NCBI GenBank assembly: GCA_900546065.1
Contig: URBK01000022.1
Coordinates: 1-39,483 of the forward strand
Direction: 5' to 3'
Source: an uncultured Alistipes sp.
GTDB lineage: Bacteria > Bacteroidota > Bacteroidia > Bacteroidales > Rikenellaceae
DNA: 39,483 nucleotides
Positions 8,708 through 17,513 of this stretch are shown piece after piece; position 1 is the first letter of the stretch; the number at the start of each line of letters is the position of its first letter. The notes under the pieces were generated by a model that was given only the letters and a program-made list of their open reading frames with translations, ran no database searches and was not told the origin of the DNA. The translations under genes were made by a program, and so were the position numbers.

Positions 8708-8737
8708 ACAGATACAGATACGGAAACAGTACGCGTC

Positions 8738-10102
8738 TTATGCGCGGCGGCGCATGCGGCGCACGCCGTAGTAGGCGATAATCGACAGCGTGGTGAGGAA
8801 CTCCGACACGGGCATGGCCGCCCAGATGCCCACCTCGCCCGCCACGCGCGGCATGATGATGAAGCTCGGCACCAGAAACAGCGCCCCGCGCAGCAGCGCG
8901 AACGACGTCGAGACGGCCATACGCTCCAGACTCTGGTTATATCCTATGACGGCGATATTGACCACGAAAAATATGAAACCCGAGGCGAAGTAGGGCAGTC
9001 CGTCGGCCGCTATGCGCGCCGCCGCGCCGCCCGCGCCGTCCCCGCCGAGGAAGAGGTCGACGAGCCCCCGAGGCACGGCCATGAATACCAGCATCACGAT
9101 GCCGCCGCACAACACTGCCGTACGCAGCGCCAGACGCCCCGCCTGCCATACGCGCTCGAAGTTGCCCGCACCGTAGTTGTAGCTCAGTATGGGCTGTGCC
9201 GACTGGGCTATGGCGTTGCCCACCATGAAGACGAAGGGGGTATAGTAGCACGCCACGCCGAAGGCACCGACGCCGTCGTCTCCCAAATATCGCATGAAGG
9301 TGACGTTGCCCACATACATCAGCATCGCCAGCGTCAGCTCCCCGAGCAGCGTCGACGACCCGATACGGCACTGGTAGCCGAGGTTGCGCAGCGTAAGACG
9401 CAGGCTCTTCACGCTCAGCTTGACGCGCTCGGGCCGCAGCGTGCGGGCAAAGAAGAGCAGGTACACCATCACCATCACGCCGCCCGTGGCGACACTGAGC
9501 GACGTGGCGAAGGCTGCGCCCCGCACGCCCCAGCCCACGGGGAAGATGAAGATATAGTCCAGCACGACATTCAGCGCGGCAGGCACCACCGAACACCACA
9601 TGGCCACGCGCGGCGAGCCGTCGAGACGTATAATAAACAGCCCGATCGAACACCACAGCTGGAATACCATCGATGGCATGAACCACTGCAGGTAGTCGAC
9701 CACCATCGGCAGCAGGTGCTCCGAGGAGCCCATGGCGCGCGCCGTCTGCGGCGCGAAGATGACGATAAGGGCCGTTGCGGCAACCGTCACCACGGTGACG
9801 AATCCGAACGCCTGCGTGACGTTGATACATGCGGCGCGCGCCTGCGAGCGCGATATGTGCACGGCCGCCACCACCGAACACCCTACGCCCATCAACAGTC
9901 CGAATCCCGTGAACAGCAACATCACCGGCACGCATATATTCACCGCGGCGATGCCGTCGCTGCCGACGCCGTGGCCGATGAAGATGCCGTCGACGGCCGT
10001 CACGGCCGAGATGCTCAACATCCCGAACAGCGTCGGGAAGAACATCCGGCGGAAAAGTGTCGATACGTCCAGCGTACCCAGATCAATCGAATTTCTCTCC
10101 AT
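8738..10102 (-). CDS. MATE-family multidrug/Na+ antiporter
   Basis: A 454-residue polytopic inner-membrane protein of the MATE (NorM/DinF-like) family, which exports cationic drugs or metabolites in exchange for Na+ or H+. About twelve hydrophobic helices are visible. The family's pseudo-duplicated N- and C-halves each carry the typical short motifs (FPTLFGMLSISAVTAVDGIFIGHGVG near the N-terminus, QSAQPILSYNYGAGN in the second half). The length is normal (440-470). The substrate cannot be told from sequence. The gene stands alone, with its own terminator and an upstream promoter about 280 bases away. The long leader contains a strong hairpin and DnaA-box-like repeats. Confidence 0.93.
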   Translation of the reverse strand: MERNSIDLGTLDVSTLFRRMFFPTLFGMLSISAVTAVDGIFIGHGVGSDGIAAVNICVPVMLLFTGFGLLMGVGCSVVAAVHISRSQARAACINVTQAFGFVTVVTVAATALIVIFAPQTARAMGSSEHLLPMVVDYLQWFMPSMVFQLWCSIGLFIIRLDGSPRVAMWCSVVPAALNVVLDYIFIFPVGWGVRGAAFATSLSVATGGVMVMVYLLFFARTLRPERVKLSVKSLRLTLRNLGYQCRIGSSTLLGELTLAMLMYVGNVTFMRYLGDDGVGAFGVACYYTPFVFMVGNAIAQSAQPILSYNYGAGNFERVWQAGRLALRTAVLCGGIVMLVFMAVPRGLVDLFLGGDGAGGAAARIAADGLPYFASGFIFFVVNIAVIGYNQSLERMAVSTSFALLRGALFLVPSFIIMPRVAGEVGIWAAMPVSEFLTTLSIIAYYGVRRMRRRA

Positions 10103-10141
10103 AGTCTTTCATTTTTACCCCCACGGCGGCCGCAAGGGCTG

Positions 10142-10250
10142 TTATCCACATGCGGGCAGGGTATCCACACACGGGCCGTTATTTACACGCTGGCCGCCCC
10201 GCACCTCAATGCACCCGCACCTCGATATCCCCGCATCCTGATATACTCGT
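10142..10250. repeat. 18-19 base repeats carrying DnaA-box-like sequences
   Basis: Three consecutive units start at about 10141, 10160 and 10178: GTTATCCACATGCGGGCAG, GGTATCCACACACGGGCC and GTTATTTACACGCTGGCC. They carry TTATCCACA (10142-10150, a perfect DnaA box), GTATCCACA (10161-10169) and TTATTTACA (10179-10187). More degenerate 16-18 base units (CCGCACCTC..., CCGCATCCTG...) follow to about 10250. The array lies in the leader of the MATE gene. Confidence 0.75.
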
Positions 10251-10273
10251 GCCCTACCGCCCCGACAGAACGC

Positions 10274-10325
10274 AAAAAGAGCCGGATCGTCAGATTGGTT
10301 TTACCCAGTCATCTTATCCGGCTCT
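10274..10325 (-). terminator. Long hairpin with T-run in the MATE leader
   Basis: Perfect 10-base stem AGAGCCGGAT / ATCCGGCTCT (10325-10316 with 10287-10278 on the minus strand) enclosing a 28-base loop that can fold further (AGAT/ATCT and TGG/CCA). It is followed on the minus strand by TTTTTGCG. It lies downstream of a probable promoter and upstream of the MATE start, so it could be an attenuator. It could instead simply terminate transcription from the esterase gene further upstream. Confidence 0.65.
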
Positions 10326-10380
10326 ATTTCACGCCCTCCGATGAGGATTACAAAACGCGCTCGTACTCTGTTTTCGGCGG

Positions 10381-10412
10381 CAAAGATAGGTATTATATCC
10401 TCCCCTTCCAAA
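10381..10412 (-). promoter_or_regulatory. Probable MATE-gene promoter (Bacteroidota type)
   Basis: Minus strand TTTG (10412-10409), 20 bases, then TATCTTTG (10388-10381), both perfect to the TTTG / TAnnTTTG consensus. Transcription would start near 10375 and give a leader of about 270 bases. Confidence 0.7.
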
Positions 10413-10604
10413 CATTTTTCGAGGAGTGGGACACTTCAACACGCTCCCGAATGTTCAATTAACAGCAGGAAACGAAGATACTCTCCGCGTCCCATTAGGG
10501 TGGGGCGCTTCGACCATACTGCACGAAGTCTCTTAACGGAAGACATATCCTCTCAAAGAAACATCCTTTACGGCTCTCGCCGAAGGCTCCCCCACACGGC
10601 CACG

Positions 10605-11498
10605 CTACTCGGCGCGGCGGTCGTTGGCGAGGAACGTGCGCGAGAAGAAGGGCAGGGCGTTATAGAGCGCCGAGTGCCAATACTCCCACGTATGGCCGCC
10701 GTCGCGTACGCGCAGGCTGTAAGGTATGCGCGCGGCACGCAGCGCCTTGATGAAATCGAGGTTGCAGTCCAGCAGGAAGTCGTCGTCACCGCAGTCGACA
10801 TACCACGCCACCGTGCGCAGCGTCTTGACGCGCTCCTCGTCGGCCGAGGTAACGTAATCGACACAGCTCAGACGGTGTACGGCATCGGTCAGCAGCGCGA
10901 ACTTGTTGCCTGCGGCCAGCTGCTCGGCATTCGCCTCGGGAAGGTGCATAAGCGCACTCATCGCATAGCAGGCGCAGAACTTGTCGGCATGGCGCTCGGC
11001 ATAGCTCGTCGAGCCGCCGCCGCCCATCGACAGGCCCGCAACACCTCGCTGGCCCCGCTCCGCACGAACGCGGTAGTTGCTCTCGATGTAGGGCATGAAC
11101 TCCTCGAAGAAGAACTTCTCGTAAGGCCACCCCTCCATGTCGAAATAGCCGTTCTGCTTCTCCTCGACGGGCGCACCGCCCGCATCCGGCGTAACGATGA
11201 TCATAGGCTCAACCTCCCCGCCGGCCACAAGCTGGTCCATCACATCCTTCACATGTCCGCGGTCGTACCAGTTGCGGTCCGTGTCGCTCATGCCGTGCAG
11301 AAGGTAGAGAATAGGGTAGCTGCGGTCCTTATCCAGATCATAACCCGCCGGAAGGAAAATCGTATAGTTGCGGTCGCAACCCAATGCCTCGCTGTGGATC
11401 GTCCCGTGCTCCACGCGGCTCATCATCTTGGTCCAGTCCTGAGCCCATGCCGTCACCGACAGGCATACGGCCATGGCTATCAACATTATGCGTTTCAT
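10605..11498 (-). CDS. Secreted alpha/beta-hydrolase, esterase D/CE1-like
   Basis: A 297-residue exported hydrolase. The signal peptide ends near residue 20 (VTAWAQ). The mature part has the esterase-D/feruloyl-esterase-like arrangement: oxyanion region YLLHGMSDTDRNWYDRG (65-81), nucleophile elbow GLSMGG with S157, acid D238-D240 in YVDCGDDDFLL, and H269 in DGGHTWEYW. Family members de-esterify plant polysaccharide side chains, siderophore esters or S-formylglutathione. The signal peptide favours a periplasmic or surface role on imported carbohydrate esters, but the substrate is not determined. It lies 30 bases downstream of another alpha/beta-hydrolase on the same strand, so the two are probably co-transcribed. 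No polysaccharide-utilisation genes adjoin it. Confidence 0.9.
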   Translation of the reverse strand: MKRIMLIAMAVCLSVTAWAQDWTKMMSRVEHGTIHSEALGCDRNYTIFLPAGYDLDKDRSYPILYLLHGMSDTDRNWYDRGHVKDVMDQLVAGGEVEPMIIVTPDAGGAPVEEKQNGYFDMEGWPYEKFFFEEFMPYIESNYRVRAERGQRGVAGLSMGGGGSTSYAERHADKFCACYAMSALMHLPEANAEQLAAGNKFALLTDAVHRLSCVDYVTSADEERVKTLRTVAWYVDCGDDDFLLDCNLDFIKALRAARIPYSLRVRDGGHTWEYWHSALYNALPFFSRTFLANDRRAE

Positions 11499-11528
11499 AT
11501 CTCGTAAGTTTTTATATGATTTTCTTTT

Positions 11529-12479
11529 TTATGCCTTGTCTTCGGCATCATTTCCTTTCTCAGTCTCGGCCCCATTTTCCGTATCATTTTCCGCCGTCCC
11601 GGCCACACGTTCGGTCAGCGACCGGTGCGACGCCTTGCGCGGCCGGTCGAAGGTGCGCCCCTCGAAGGCATACGCGTCGCCGCGCAGAACGAAACCCAGA
11701 ATCGCCGCGGCACAACGCTCCGGCTCCTCGATGAAGCCCATGTGCCCCGACTCCGGAAGCCATACCACCTGTGCCTGCGGGTTGGCCGCGGCGATACGCT
11801 CGGCCGTCTCCACAGGGATATAGTTGTCGTGGCGGCCGAAGATGAAGAGCTGCGGGACGCTGCTCGCACGCAGCATCTCGTTCTGGTCCGCACGTGCTAT
11901 CATGCCCCCCAGAAGCGCCACGATGCCGTCATCCTCCGTAATATGCACCTGCTCCACAAGATCCTCGATATAGTCCTTCAGCCGCTCGCGGTTCTGCACC
12001 GCAAATCCCGTCTCGGGCGCCACGTGCGCCAGCACGTCCTTCTTGCCCGCACGCACCAGAGCGATCTCGCGGCGGCGGTTCTCGCGTTTGGTCTCGTCGT
12101 CGGGGTTGGGCGACGAGCTCAGCAGCACAAGCCCATCCAGACGCTCCGGATACCGCGCACAGAAGGCCAGCGATATGTATCCGCCCATCGAATGGCCCAC
12201 GAACGTCGCACGCTCGATACCCAGCGCGTCGAGCATGCCGCGCATCACGTCGGCCATCATCTCCATCGTATGCACCTCGCCCAGAACCTGCGAGATACCG
12301 TGTCCGGGCACGTCTACCGTGACCACACGCACCTCGGGCGTCAGCAGCGGAACGAAGTCGTCCCATACGTACATCGATTCGAGGTAGCCGTGGATCAACA
12401 CCACACACCGCTCGCCGCGGCCCGAGTCGGCCACGTGCAGCGCCGTGCCGTCGGCCATAATAAACTTCTCTTTCATCAT
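11529..12479 (-). CDS. Cytoplasmic alpha/beta-fold hydrolase
   Basis: A 316-residue hydrolase of the epoxide hydrolase/haloperoxidase-like alpha/beta superfamily. It shows HGYLES (30-35, oxyanion), VPGHG (58-62), nucleophile elbow GHSMGG with S97, acid D218 in FGRHDNYIP and H246 in ESGHMGF. There is no signal peptide. The catalytic domain ends near residue 260; a further 45 residues or so are charged and low complexity ([23 protein letters not shown]), unlike most family members. MetMet at the start leaves 12479 or 12476 as alternatives. It is probably the first gene of a two-gene unit with the secreted esterase. The reaction and substrate cannot be assigned. Confidence 0.88.
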   Translation of the reverse strand: MMKEKFIMADGTALHVADSGRGERCVVLIHGYLESMYVWDDFVPLLTPEVRVVTVDVPGHGISQVLGEVHTMEMMADVMRGMLDALGIERATFVGHSMGGYISLAFCARYPERLDGLVLLSSSPNPDDETKRENRRREIALVRAGKKDVLAHVAPETGFAVQNRERLKDYIEDLVEQVHITEDDGIVALLGGMIARADQNEMLRASSVPQLFIFGRHDNYIPVETAERIAAANPQAQVVWLPESGHMGFIEEPERCAAAILGFVLRGDAYAFEGRTFDRPRKASHRSLTERVAGTAENDTENGAETEKGNDAEDKA

Positions 12480-12596
12480 AAGTCGGTCGTTTGGATGCGT
12501 AAATTTAGCAATTTTCCCGCAATGCGCGTATCCGCCGCCGCGTTATGAACGCTAAGTCGCGTTATAGACGCTAAAAGGCCGCGCGCGCGAAAATAT

Positions 12597-12627
12597 TTTG
12601 TATCTCGGACGAATATCCGTATCTTTG
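12597..12627 (+). promoter_or_regulatory. dapF promoter (Bacteroidota type)
   Basis: TTTG (12597-12600), 19-base spacer, TATCTTTG (12620-12627): a perfect match to the primary-sigma promoter consensus of Bacteroidota. It lies 31 bases before the dapF ATG. Confidence 0.85.
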
Positions 12628-12658
12628 TTTTTCCGAAAGGAATATCCGTCTGAAAAAC

Positions 12659-13636
12659 ATGTTGACTTTAGATATCATAAAGTGCCACGGCTCGGCCAAC
12701 CGCTTCGTCATGACCGACCTTACGGCACATCCCGATGCCGCCGGCGCCGATCTGGCGGCGCTCGCACGCGCCCTCTGCGCACACCCCGCCATCACGCCCT
12801 GCGACGGCGTACTCTACGTCGTGCGCGACGCCAACCTCTATGCCATGCGCATGTTCAACCCCGACGGCTCGGAGGCCGAGATGTGCGGTAACGGCATACG
12901 CTGCGTGGCGCGTCTGGTGCGTGAGCGTTACGTCTCGACCGACGACTTCCTGCTCCGCTCCGGCGGCCGCACATACCCCATAAGGCGCTGCCCCGATATC
13001 GACGGCGCGATCCCCGCCTTCGGCGTCGACATGAAGATCGAGACCCGCAGCCGCGACTTCGGCTTCATGCCCGCGGGCTGCAGCCGCTTCGTTGCACAAC
13101 CCATACCCGAACTCGACCCCGAGCTGGCATTCACGGCCCTCTCGCCCGGGAACCCACATATCGTGGCGTGTGTCGGGTGCATCGACATGCACCGTCTGGA
13201 GGCTCTCGGCGAGGCTGTCAAGCACCTGCCCGGGGCATTCCCCCACGGCATAAACGTCAGCCTCTACACCCGCTGCGCCGAGCAGGCAATCTACGCCGCC
13301 ACATACGAGCGCGGCGCCGGCATAACCTTCTCGTGCGGCACGGCCATGACCTCGTGCAGTACGGCCGCCGTCATTACGGGCCTCTGCCGCCCCGATGCCG
13401 ACATCGAGGTCTACAACCGCGGCGGCATGGTGCGCTGCCGCTGCCACATCGACGGCGACGACATAACCACACGCCTGAGCGGAAACGCTACATACGAATG
13501 GCTCGGCCGCGCCGCATGGGACGGCCGGACCCTCACGCACGTCGAGTGCACGGCCCGCATGGAGCAGGAGTGTGCCTCGTATGAGAGTTTCGCGCGCCGC
13601 ACGGCCGCAAAATACCCCCACGCAACGTGTCTCTGA
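12659..13636 (+). CDS. dapF: Diaminopimelate epimerase-like protein
   Basis: A 325-residue protein of the DapF fold. DapF converts LL- to meso-diaminopimelate, needed for lysine and peptidoglycan, without cofactor and using two cysteines. Both are present: C76 in GSEAEMCGNGIRC and C226 in ERGAGITFSCGTAM. Divergence is clear. The N-terminal HGxGNDFxxxD reads HGSANRFVMTD, the second site reads GITFSCGTAMTSC rather than GETLACGTGAC, and the protein is about 45 residues longer than usual. It has its own promoter. The last 10 bases overlap the GTG start of the next gene, indicating coupling. DAP epimerase is the best call; a related racemase/epimerase activity is possible. Confidence 0.85.
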   Translation: MLTLDIIKCHGSANRFVMTDLTAHPDAAGADLAALARALCAHPAITPCDGVLYVVRDANLYAMRMFNPDGSEAEMCGNGIRCVARLVRERYVSTDDFLLRSGGRTYPIRRCPDIDGAIPAFGVDMKIETRSRDFGFMPAGCSRFVAQPIPELDPELAFTALSPGNPHIVACVGCIDMHRLEALGEAVKHLPGAFPHGINVSLYTRCAEQAIYAATYERGAGITFSCGTAMTSCSTAAVITGLCRPDADIEVYNRGGMVRCRCHIDGDDITTRLSGNATYEWLGRAAWDGRTLTHVECTARMEQECASYESFARRTAAKYPHATCL

Positions 13637-16014
13637 GCGCAAGCATATCACGCATGGCCGCCGTCGCCGCCCTCGCCGTACTCTGCACGGCGTGCAGCGT
13701 CACGCGCCGCCTCAACGACGGCCAGTACCTCCTCCAGAAGGTCACCATCGACACAGACGGGCAGACCCCGAAGGAGGAGCGGATAACCGCACCCACACTC
13801 GAACAGTATGTCCGCCAGACCCCAAACAAACGTTTCCTCGGCACGAACTTCTACGTCTGGGCATACAATCTGGCAAACCCCGACAAGGACAACTGGTGGA
13901 ACAACTTCAAGCGCAAGGTGGGCGAGGAGCCCGTGCTGCTCGACATGTCGCTCACCGAGAAGAGCGTCCAGAACCTCAAGACATACATGAACTCGCGCGG
14001 ATACTACGCCTCGACCGCCTCGTTCGAGGTCGACACCACGCGCCGCCGACACCGCGCCTACGTCACCTACCGCACGCGGCAGGGGCTGCCATACCGTATA
14101 GATACCGTCTCGTACGACTTCCGCGACCGCTCGCTCAAGACCGTCATCGACGTCGACACCGCCTCGACGCTCATACGCGCCGGCGACATATTCGACATCA
14201 CGATGCTCGACAAGGAGCGCGAACGCATCGCCGCATACCTCAACAACCGCGGATACTACAACTTCTCGGTCAACAACATCGAGTATCTTGTCGACACGCT
14301 GGGAGGCGACCGCCGCGTCGGCGTCAAGATGATCATCAAGCGCAACCTCACGGGCTACGACGACCGCGGCCGCCCCATACGCGACAACAACGCCGTCTAC
14401 CGCATCACGCAGATCAACGTGCTGCCCGACTACAATCCCACCGTGGCGCGCGTGCAGCGCAATGCGCGCATGCTCGACACCACATACTACAAGGGTCTGA
14501 ACATCATCTCGGAGGGGCGCCCCAACGTCAACCCCGAAGTGCTCTATACGGCCATACCCCTCACCCCCAACGGCATATACGATGCCTCGCTCGTGGACCG
14601 CACCTACAACGAGGTCATGTCGCTCGGATACTTCAAGAGCGCCCGCATCGCCTTCGAGGAGCTGCCGCAGGTGCAGGACGACACCGTCTACCTCAACTAC
14701 GCGGGCGAGGGCCGCGTCACGCCCCCCGCATCCACCTTCGAGAACATACGCGAGGGCTACCTGCGCTGCTACGTGCTCTGCACCCCCACGCTGCGGCAGG
14801 GATTCAATATCGAGCTTGAGGGGAGCACCACATCGAGCTTCTACGGTCTGAGCGCGACGGTAGGATACCAGAACCGAAACCTCTTCCGCGGCGTCGAGGC
14901 CCTCAACACCGCCGTAACAATAGGGTACGAGCACATGAAGGCCCCCAACGCCGTCAAGCGTCAGGCCAACGAGATAGGTCTCAGCGTCGGGCTGTCGTTC
15001 CCGCGCTTCCTGCTTCCGTTCCGCCTCTCCACGCGCAAGGTCAACATGCCCCGCACGAAGGTCGAACTGTCATTCAACTACCAAGACCGCCCATATTACC
15101 GCCGCGACCTCTCGCGCGCGACGTGGACATACTCGTGGCGCTCGGTAAACGGACGATACAACTACCAGATACGCCCCATAGACCTCAACTGGATCAATGT
15201 CGGATACCTCGACGAGAGCTTCTTCAACTCGCTCCGCAACGAATACCTCCGCCAGAGCTACCAGACACAGGCCATAGTCGGGCTTTCGGCTTCGTACGTC
15301 TACAACAACCAGAACAAGAACATCAACGGCAACGCCACGCTCATGCGCATAAACTTCGAGTCGGCGGGCAACCTGCTCAACCTCTTCGAGCGGGCATTCT
15401 CGCACAAGGTCGAGGGCGGATACTACAATATCCTCGGCGTCAGGTACTCGCAGTATGTGCGCAGCGACATCAGCATCAGCCGCAAGATAGTCCTCGGTGA
15501 GAAGACCGCCCTCGCGGGCCGTATCTTCGCCGGCTGCGGCGTCCCCTACGGCAACTCCAGCGCCCTGCCCTTCGACCGCCTATTCTATGTCGGCGGCAGC
15601 AACAGCATGCGCGGATGGGTGGCCCGAACCCTCGGCCCCGGCAACGCCGTCGTCGAGGATACGCCATACCCCGTACAGATGGGAGACATGCGTCTGGAGG
15701 CAAACCTCGAATTCCGGTTCCCCATCTGGGGCATGTTCCACGGCGCAACGTTCCTCGACCTCGGCAACGTATGGTATCTCGGCATGGACAAGACACAGGT
15801 CCCCGCCGAGAGCATCTTCCATTTCAACCGTTTCTACAAACAGCTCGGTTTCAATACCGGATTCGGACTGCGTCTCGATATCAAGTTCGTCATCCTGCGA
15901 CTCGACTGGGGTATTCAGCTCCACAACCCCAACAACCCCGCAGGCGAACGATGGATACATAACTTCCGCTGGAAAAACACCGCCCTCAACTTCGGTGTAG
16001 GATACCCGTTCTAA
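13627..16014 (+). CDS. TamL-like Omp85 outer-membrane lipoprotein
   Basis: A 795-residue protein of the Omp85/BamA superfamily. A lipoprotein signal peptide (AALAVLCTAC, lipid cysteine at about 23) is followed by POTRA-like domains (about 35-400; YYASTASFEVDT and YYNFSVNNIEYLVDTL are typical strand-turn segments) and a C-terminal 16-strand barrel. The barrel carries the VGGSNSMRGW loop motif (equivalent to the VRGF/VRGY lid) near residue 660 and ends in GVGYPF. A lipid-anchored TamA-like protein is the TamL variant of Bacteroidota. TAM assembles certain outer-membrane proteins with TamB, which is not seen here. I chose GTG 13627 because it supplies an Arg before the hydrophobic stretch; ATG 13654 is the alternative. 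Confidence 0.9.
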   Translation: MSLSASISRMAAVAALAVLCTACSVTRRLNDGQYLLQKVTIDTDGQTPKEERITAPTLEQYVRQTPNKRFLGTNFYVWAYNLANPDKDNWWNNFKRKVGEEPVLLDMSLTEKSVQNLKTYMNSRGYYASTASFEVDTTRRRHRAYVTYRTRQGLPYRIDTVSYDFRDRSLKTVIDVDTASTLIRAGDIFDITMLDKERERIAAYLNNRGYYNFSVNNIEYLVDTLGGDRRVGVKMIIKRNLTGYDDRGRPIRDNNAVYRITQINVLPDYNPTVARVQRNARMLDTTYYKGLNIISEGRPNVNPEVLYTAIPLTPNGIYDASLVDRTYNEVMSLGYFKSARIAFEELPQVQDDTVYLNYAGEGRVTPPASTFENIREGYLRCYVLCTPTLRQGFNIELEGSTTSSFYGLSATVGYQNRNLFRGVEALNTAVTIGYEHMKAPNAVKRQANEIGLSVGLSFPRFLLPFRLSTRKVNMPRTKVELSFNYQDRPYYRRDLSRATWTYSWRSVNGRYNYQIRPIDLNWINVGYLDESFFNSLRNEYLRQSYQTQAIVGLSASYVYNNQNKNINGNATLMRINFESAGNLLNLFERAFSHKVEGGYYNILGVRYSQYVRSDISISRKIVLGEKTALAGRIFAGCGVPYGNSSALPFDRLFYVGGSNSMRGWVARTLGPGNAVVEDTPYPVQMGDMRLEANLEFRFPIWGMFHGATFLDLGNVWYLGMDKTQVPAESIFHFNRFYKQLGFNTGFGLRLDIKFVILRLDWGIQLHNPNNPAGERWIHNFRWKNTALNFGVGYPF

Positions 16015-16538
16015 ACTCCCCCGTACGCCAGCCCGCCGCCTCCGCAACCCCCGTTTATATGGCCGTACAAGAGCGTTTACGGCCATCCGTACGACGCGTT
16101 ATACCCACCTGCGGACAGCCGTCATTCAGTCTGCCGCGGCAGCTTGTTATCCCCGGCGAGCAGAGATGTCTTCTCCCGCGCGGCCTTTAGGAAACCATCC
16201 TCCGAGAGAAGAAATATTATCCCCGCGCGGCCTTTAGGGTATTCTCCGCGAGCATGGATACGTTGTTACCCTCCGTCGGCCACCCATCCACATGCAGGTA
16301 TTTTCTTACCGCCGCAACAAAAAACAACGGAATATCTCACGATATTCCGTTGTCGCTTCAGGTTGGTCAGGTTTATAAAATAAGTGAGTAATACACTTCG
16401 TAATACAAAGATAACATTTTTTTGTTTGTGGGCAAACTCCGCACCCGTTTTTTTACCTTTCGGCGCAGAAAAAGTGAAAAATTATACACCCTATTTCCAT
16501 ATTACCCTCCCAACACGCCGAATCTGACCCCGCCGTCG
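16015..16538. other. Gap tamL-araC with degenerate repeats and terminator
   Basis: 524 bases between convergent genes. No gene is visible. CGCGCGGCCTTTAGG occurs twice about 50 bases apart (around 16176 and 16227), and GTTATCCCC/TTATCCCC sequences recur nearby. A perfect terminator hairpin follows at 16324-16353. From 16380 to 16538 there is only an AT-rich stretch with no recognised signal. Confidence 0.75.
16316..16353 (-). terminator. Terminator of the AraC-type gene
   Basis: Perfect 13-base stem ACAACGGAATATC / GATATTCCGTTGT with a 4-base loop. On the minus strand it is followed by TTTTTTGTTG. It is about 186 bases beyond the regulator's stop, and no good T-run follows on the plus strand. 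Confidence 0.85.
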
Positions 16539-17459
16539 CTACATGGCCATGCTCTCGACGGGTGTCGAGATACGCTTCTCGCCCTCGGCCGCGGGCTCCT
16601 GAACGCTGCCCGAACAATGGCGTATGCGGTAGATTGCGGGTGTCGAACCGTACTCCTTCTTGAAGAGCTTGATGAAGTGCGACGTATTGGGGAAGGTGCA
16701 CTCGATGCCTATCTCCGAGATCGACTTCGACGTCGAGATCAGCAGCAGCCGCGCCTGCATCAGTCGCTGGCGTATGAACCAGCGGTGGGGCGGCACGAAA
16801 TAGTGGCGTTTGAACTCCTTCTTGAACGAGGTCAGCGAACGGTTGCACATCGCCGCCAGATCCTCGATCGAGACGTCGTGGAAGATGTTCGAGTGGATGA
16901 TCTGCTCGAAGTTGTCGTGCGACGAGTCGACGTTGCTCAGAACCTTGCTCTTCAGGCAGTCGTCCTCGTGCGAGACGATCAGATAGATCAACTCCGTCAT
17001 CTTGATGCTCTCGGCAGTCTCGTCGTGCATGAAGTTGTCGTCCTGAAGATAGCTCGCCGTGTGCATGAAGAAACTGCGCAGCGTCGGCGACGCCGCCACA
17101 GCCACGTGGTTCAACCGCCGGCAGCGCTCGCAATGATGGGTGTTGGTGATGTTCATGCCGTAGCTCATATTCAACTGCAGAAGGATCCGCTGCAACAACT
17201 CCGGCGAGTAATACACAACGATCTGCTCGAAAGGCCGACCCTCATCGGGCAGGTTCTCGACATAGTGGTTGCCTACTCCCATGTAAAACACGTCGCCGCG
17301 TGAAACGGTATAGTGCGTGTCGCCATAGTAGATCTGCTTCGACCCCCGAACAACATACCCCAAAGCATAACGCGAAAGGCTCATCAACTGTATGCCTCCG
17401 TAATTGCCCTCGACATATTTCACAATTGTGGGCTGCTCGGCATTCTCGTTTTTATTCAT
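16539..17459 (-). CDS. AraC-family transcriptional regulator
   Basis: A 306-residue regulator. The N-terminal 150 residues look like a cupin-type sensor domain (SRGDVFYMGVGNHYVENLPDEG is the typical beta-barrel turn). The C-terminal region (about 195-280) holds the two helix-turn-helix motifs of AraC/XylS: SIEDLAAMCNRSLTSFKKEFKRHY and SISEIGIECTFPNTSHFIKLFKKEYGSTPAIYR. The last 25 residues are an unconserved tail. Such proteins usually respond to a small carbohydrate or aromatic ligand and control neighbouring genes. Here the gene stands alone between a convergent tamL and a long repeat-filled gap, so no target can be named. It has its own promoter with a short palindrome near the predicted transcription start. 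Confidence 0.92.
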   Translation of the reverse strand: MNKNENAEQPTIVKYVEGNYGGIQLMSLSRYALGYVVRGSKQIYYGDTHYTVSRGDVFYMGVGNHYVENLPDEGRPFEQIVVYYSPELLQRILLQLNMSYGMNITNTHHCERCRRLNHVAVAASPTLRSFFMHTASYLQDDNFMHDETAESIKMTELIYLIVSHEDDCLKSKVLSNVDSSHDNFEQIIHSNIFHDVSIEDLAAMCNRSLTSFKKEFKRHYFVPPHRWFIRQRLMQARLLLISTSKSISEIGIECTFPNTSHFIKLFKKEYGSTPAIYRIRHCSGSVQEPAAEGEKRISTPVESMAM

Positions 17460-17496
17460 TTTTATTGCTGTTAAAAAAAGTAAATATCCCTATCCT

Positions 17497-17508
17497 GCAA
17501 TACATTGC
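17497..17508. promoter_or_regulatory. Palindrome GCAATACATTGC, possible operator
   Basis: A 12-base inverted repeat GCAAT-AC-ATTGC at the predicted transcription start of the AraC-type gene. A further TTGCAAT half-site occurs near 17567. Autoregulation is an inference. Confidence 0.4.
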
Positions 17509-17513
17509 TTTTT

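Larger units (their letters stand above)
8278..8737. other. Gap metG-MATE with two tandem arrays
   Basis: 460 bases without a credible gene. In order it holds the metG promoter, a 23-base array (8470-8586), the MATE terminator (8592-8630) and a 9-base array (8646-8707). An open frame that crosses the last array encodes only MIYMIC-type repeats and is not accepted. Confidence 0.8.
10103..10604. other. Gap MATE-esterase
   Basis: 502 bases without a gene. It contains the DnaA-box-like repeats, the hairpin with T-run, and the promoter listed separately. From about 10420 to 10604 I see no further recognisable signal, and no tRNA. Confidence 0.75.

Noticed and set aside
8654..10462. 602-residue open frame antisense to the MATE gene
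   Set aside because: It is a His/Arg-rich shadow of the high-GC transporter gene and begins inside the 9-base repeat array.
10420..10604. tRNA or other RNA gene in the MATE-esterase gap
   Set aside because: No cloverleaf, TTCGA/CCA arrangement or known RNA family signature could be found.
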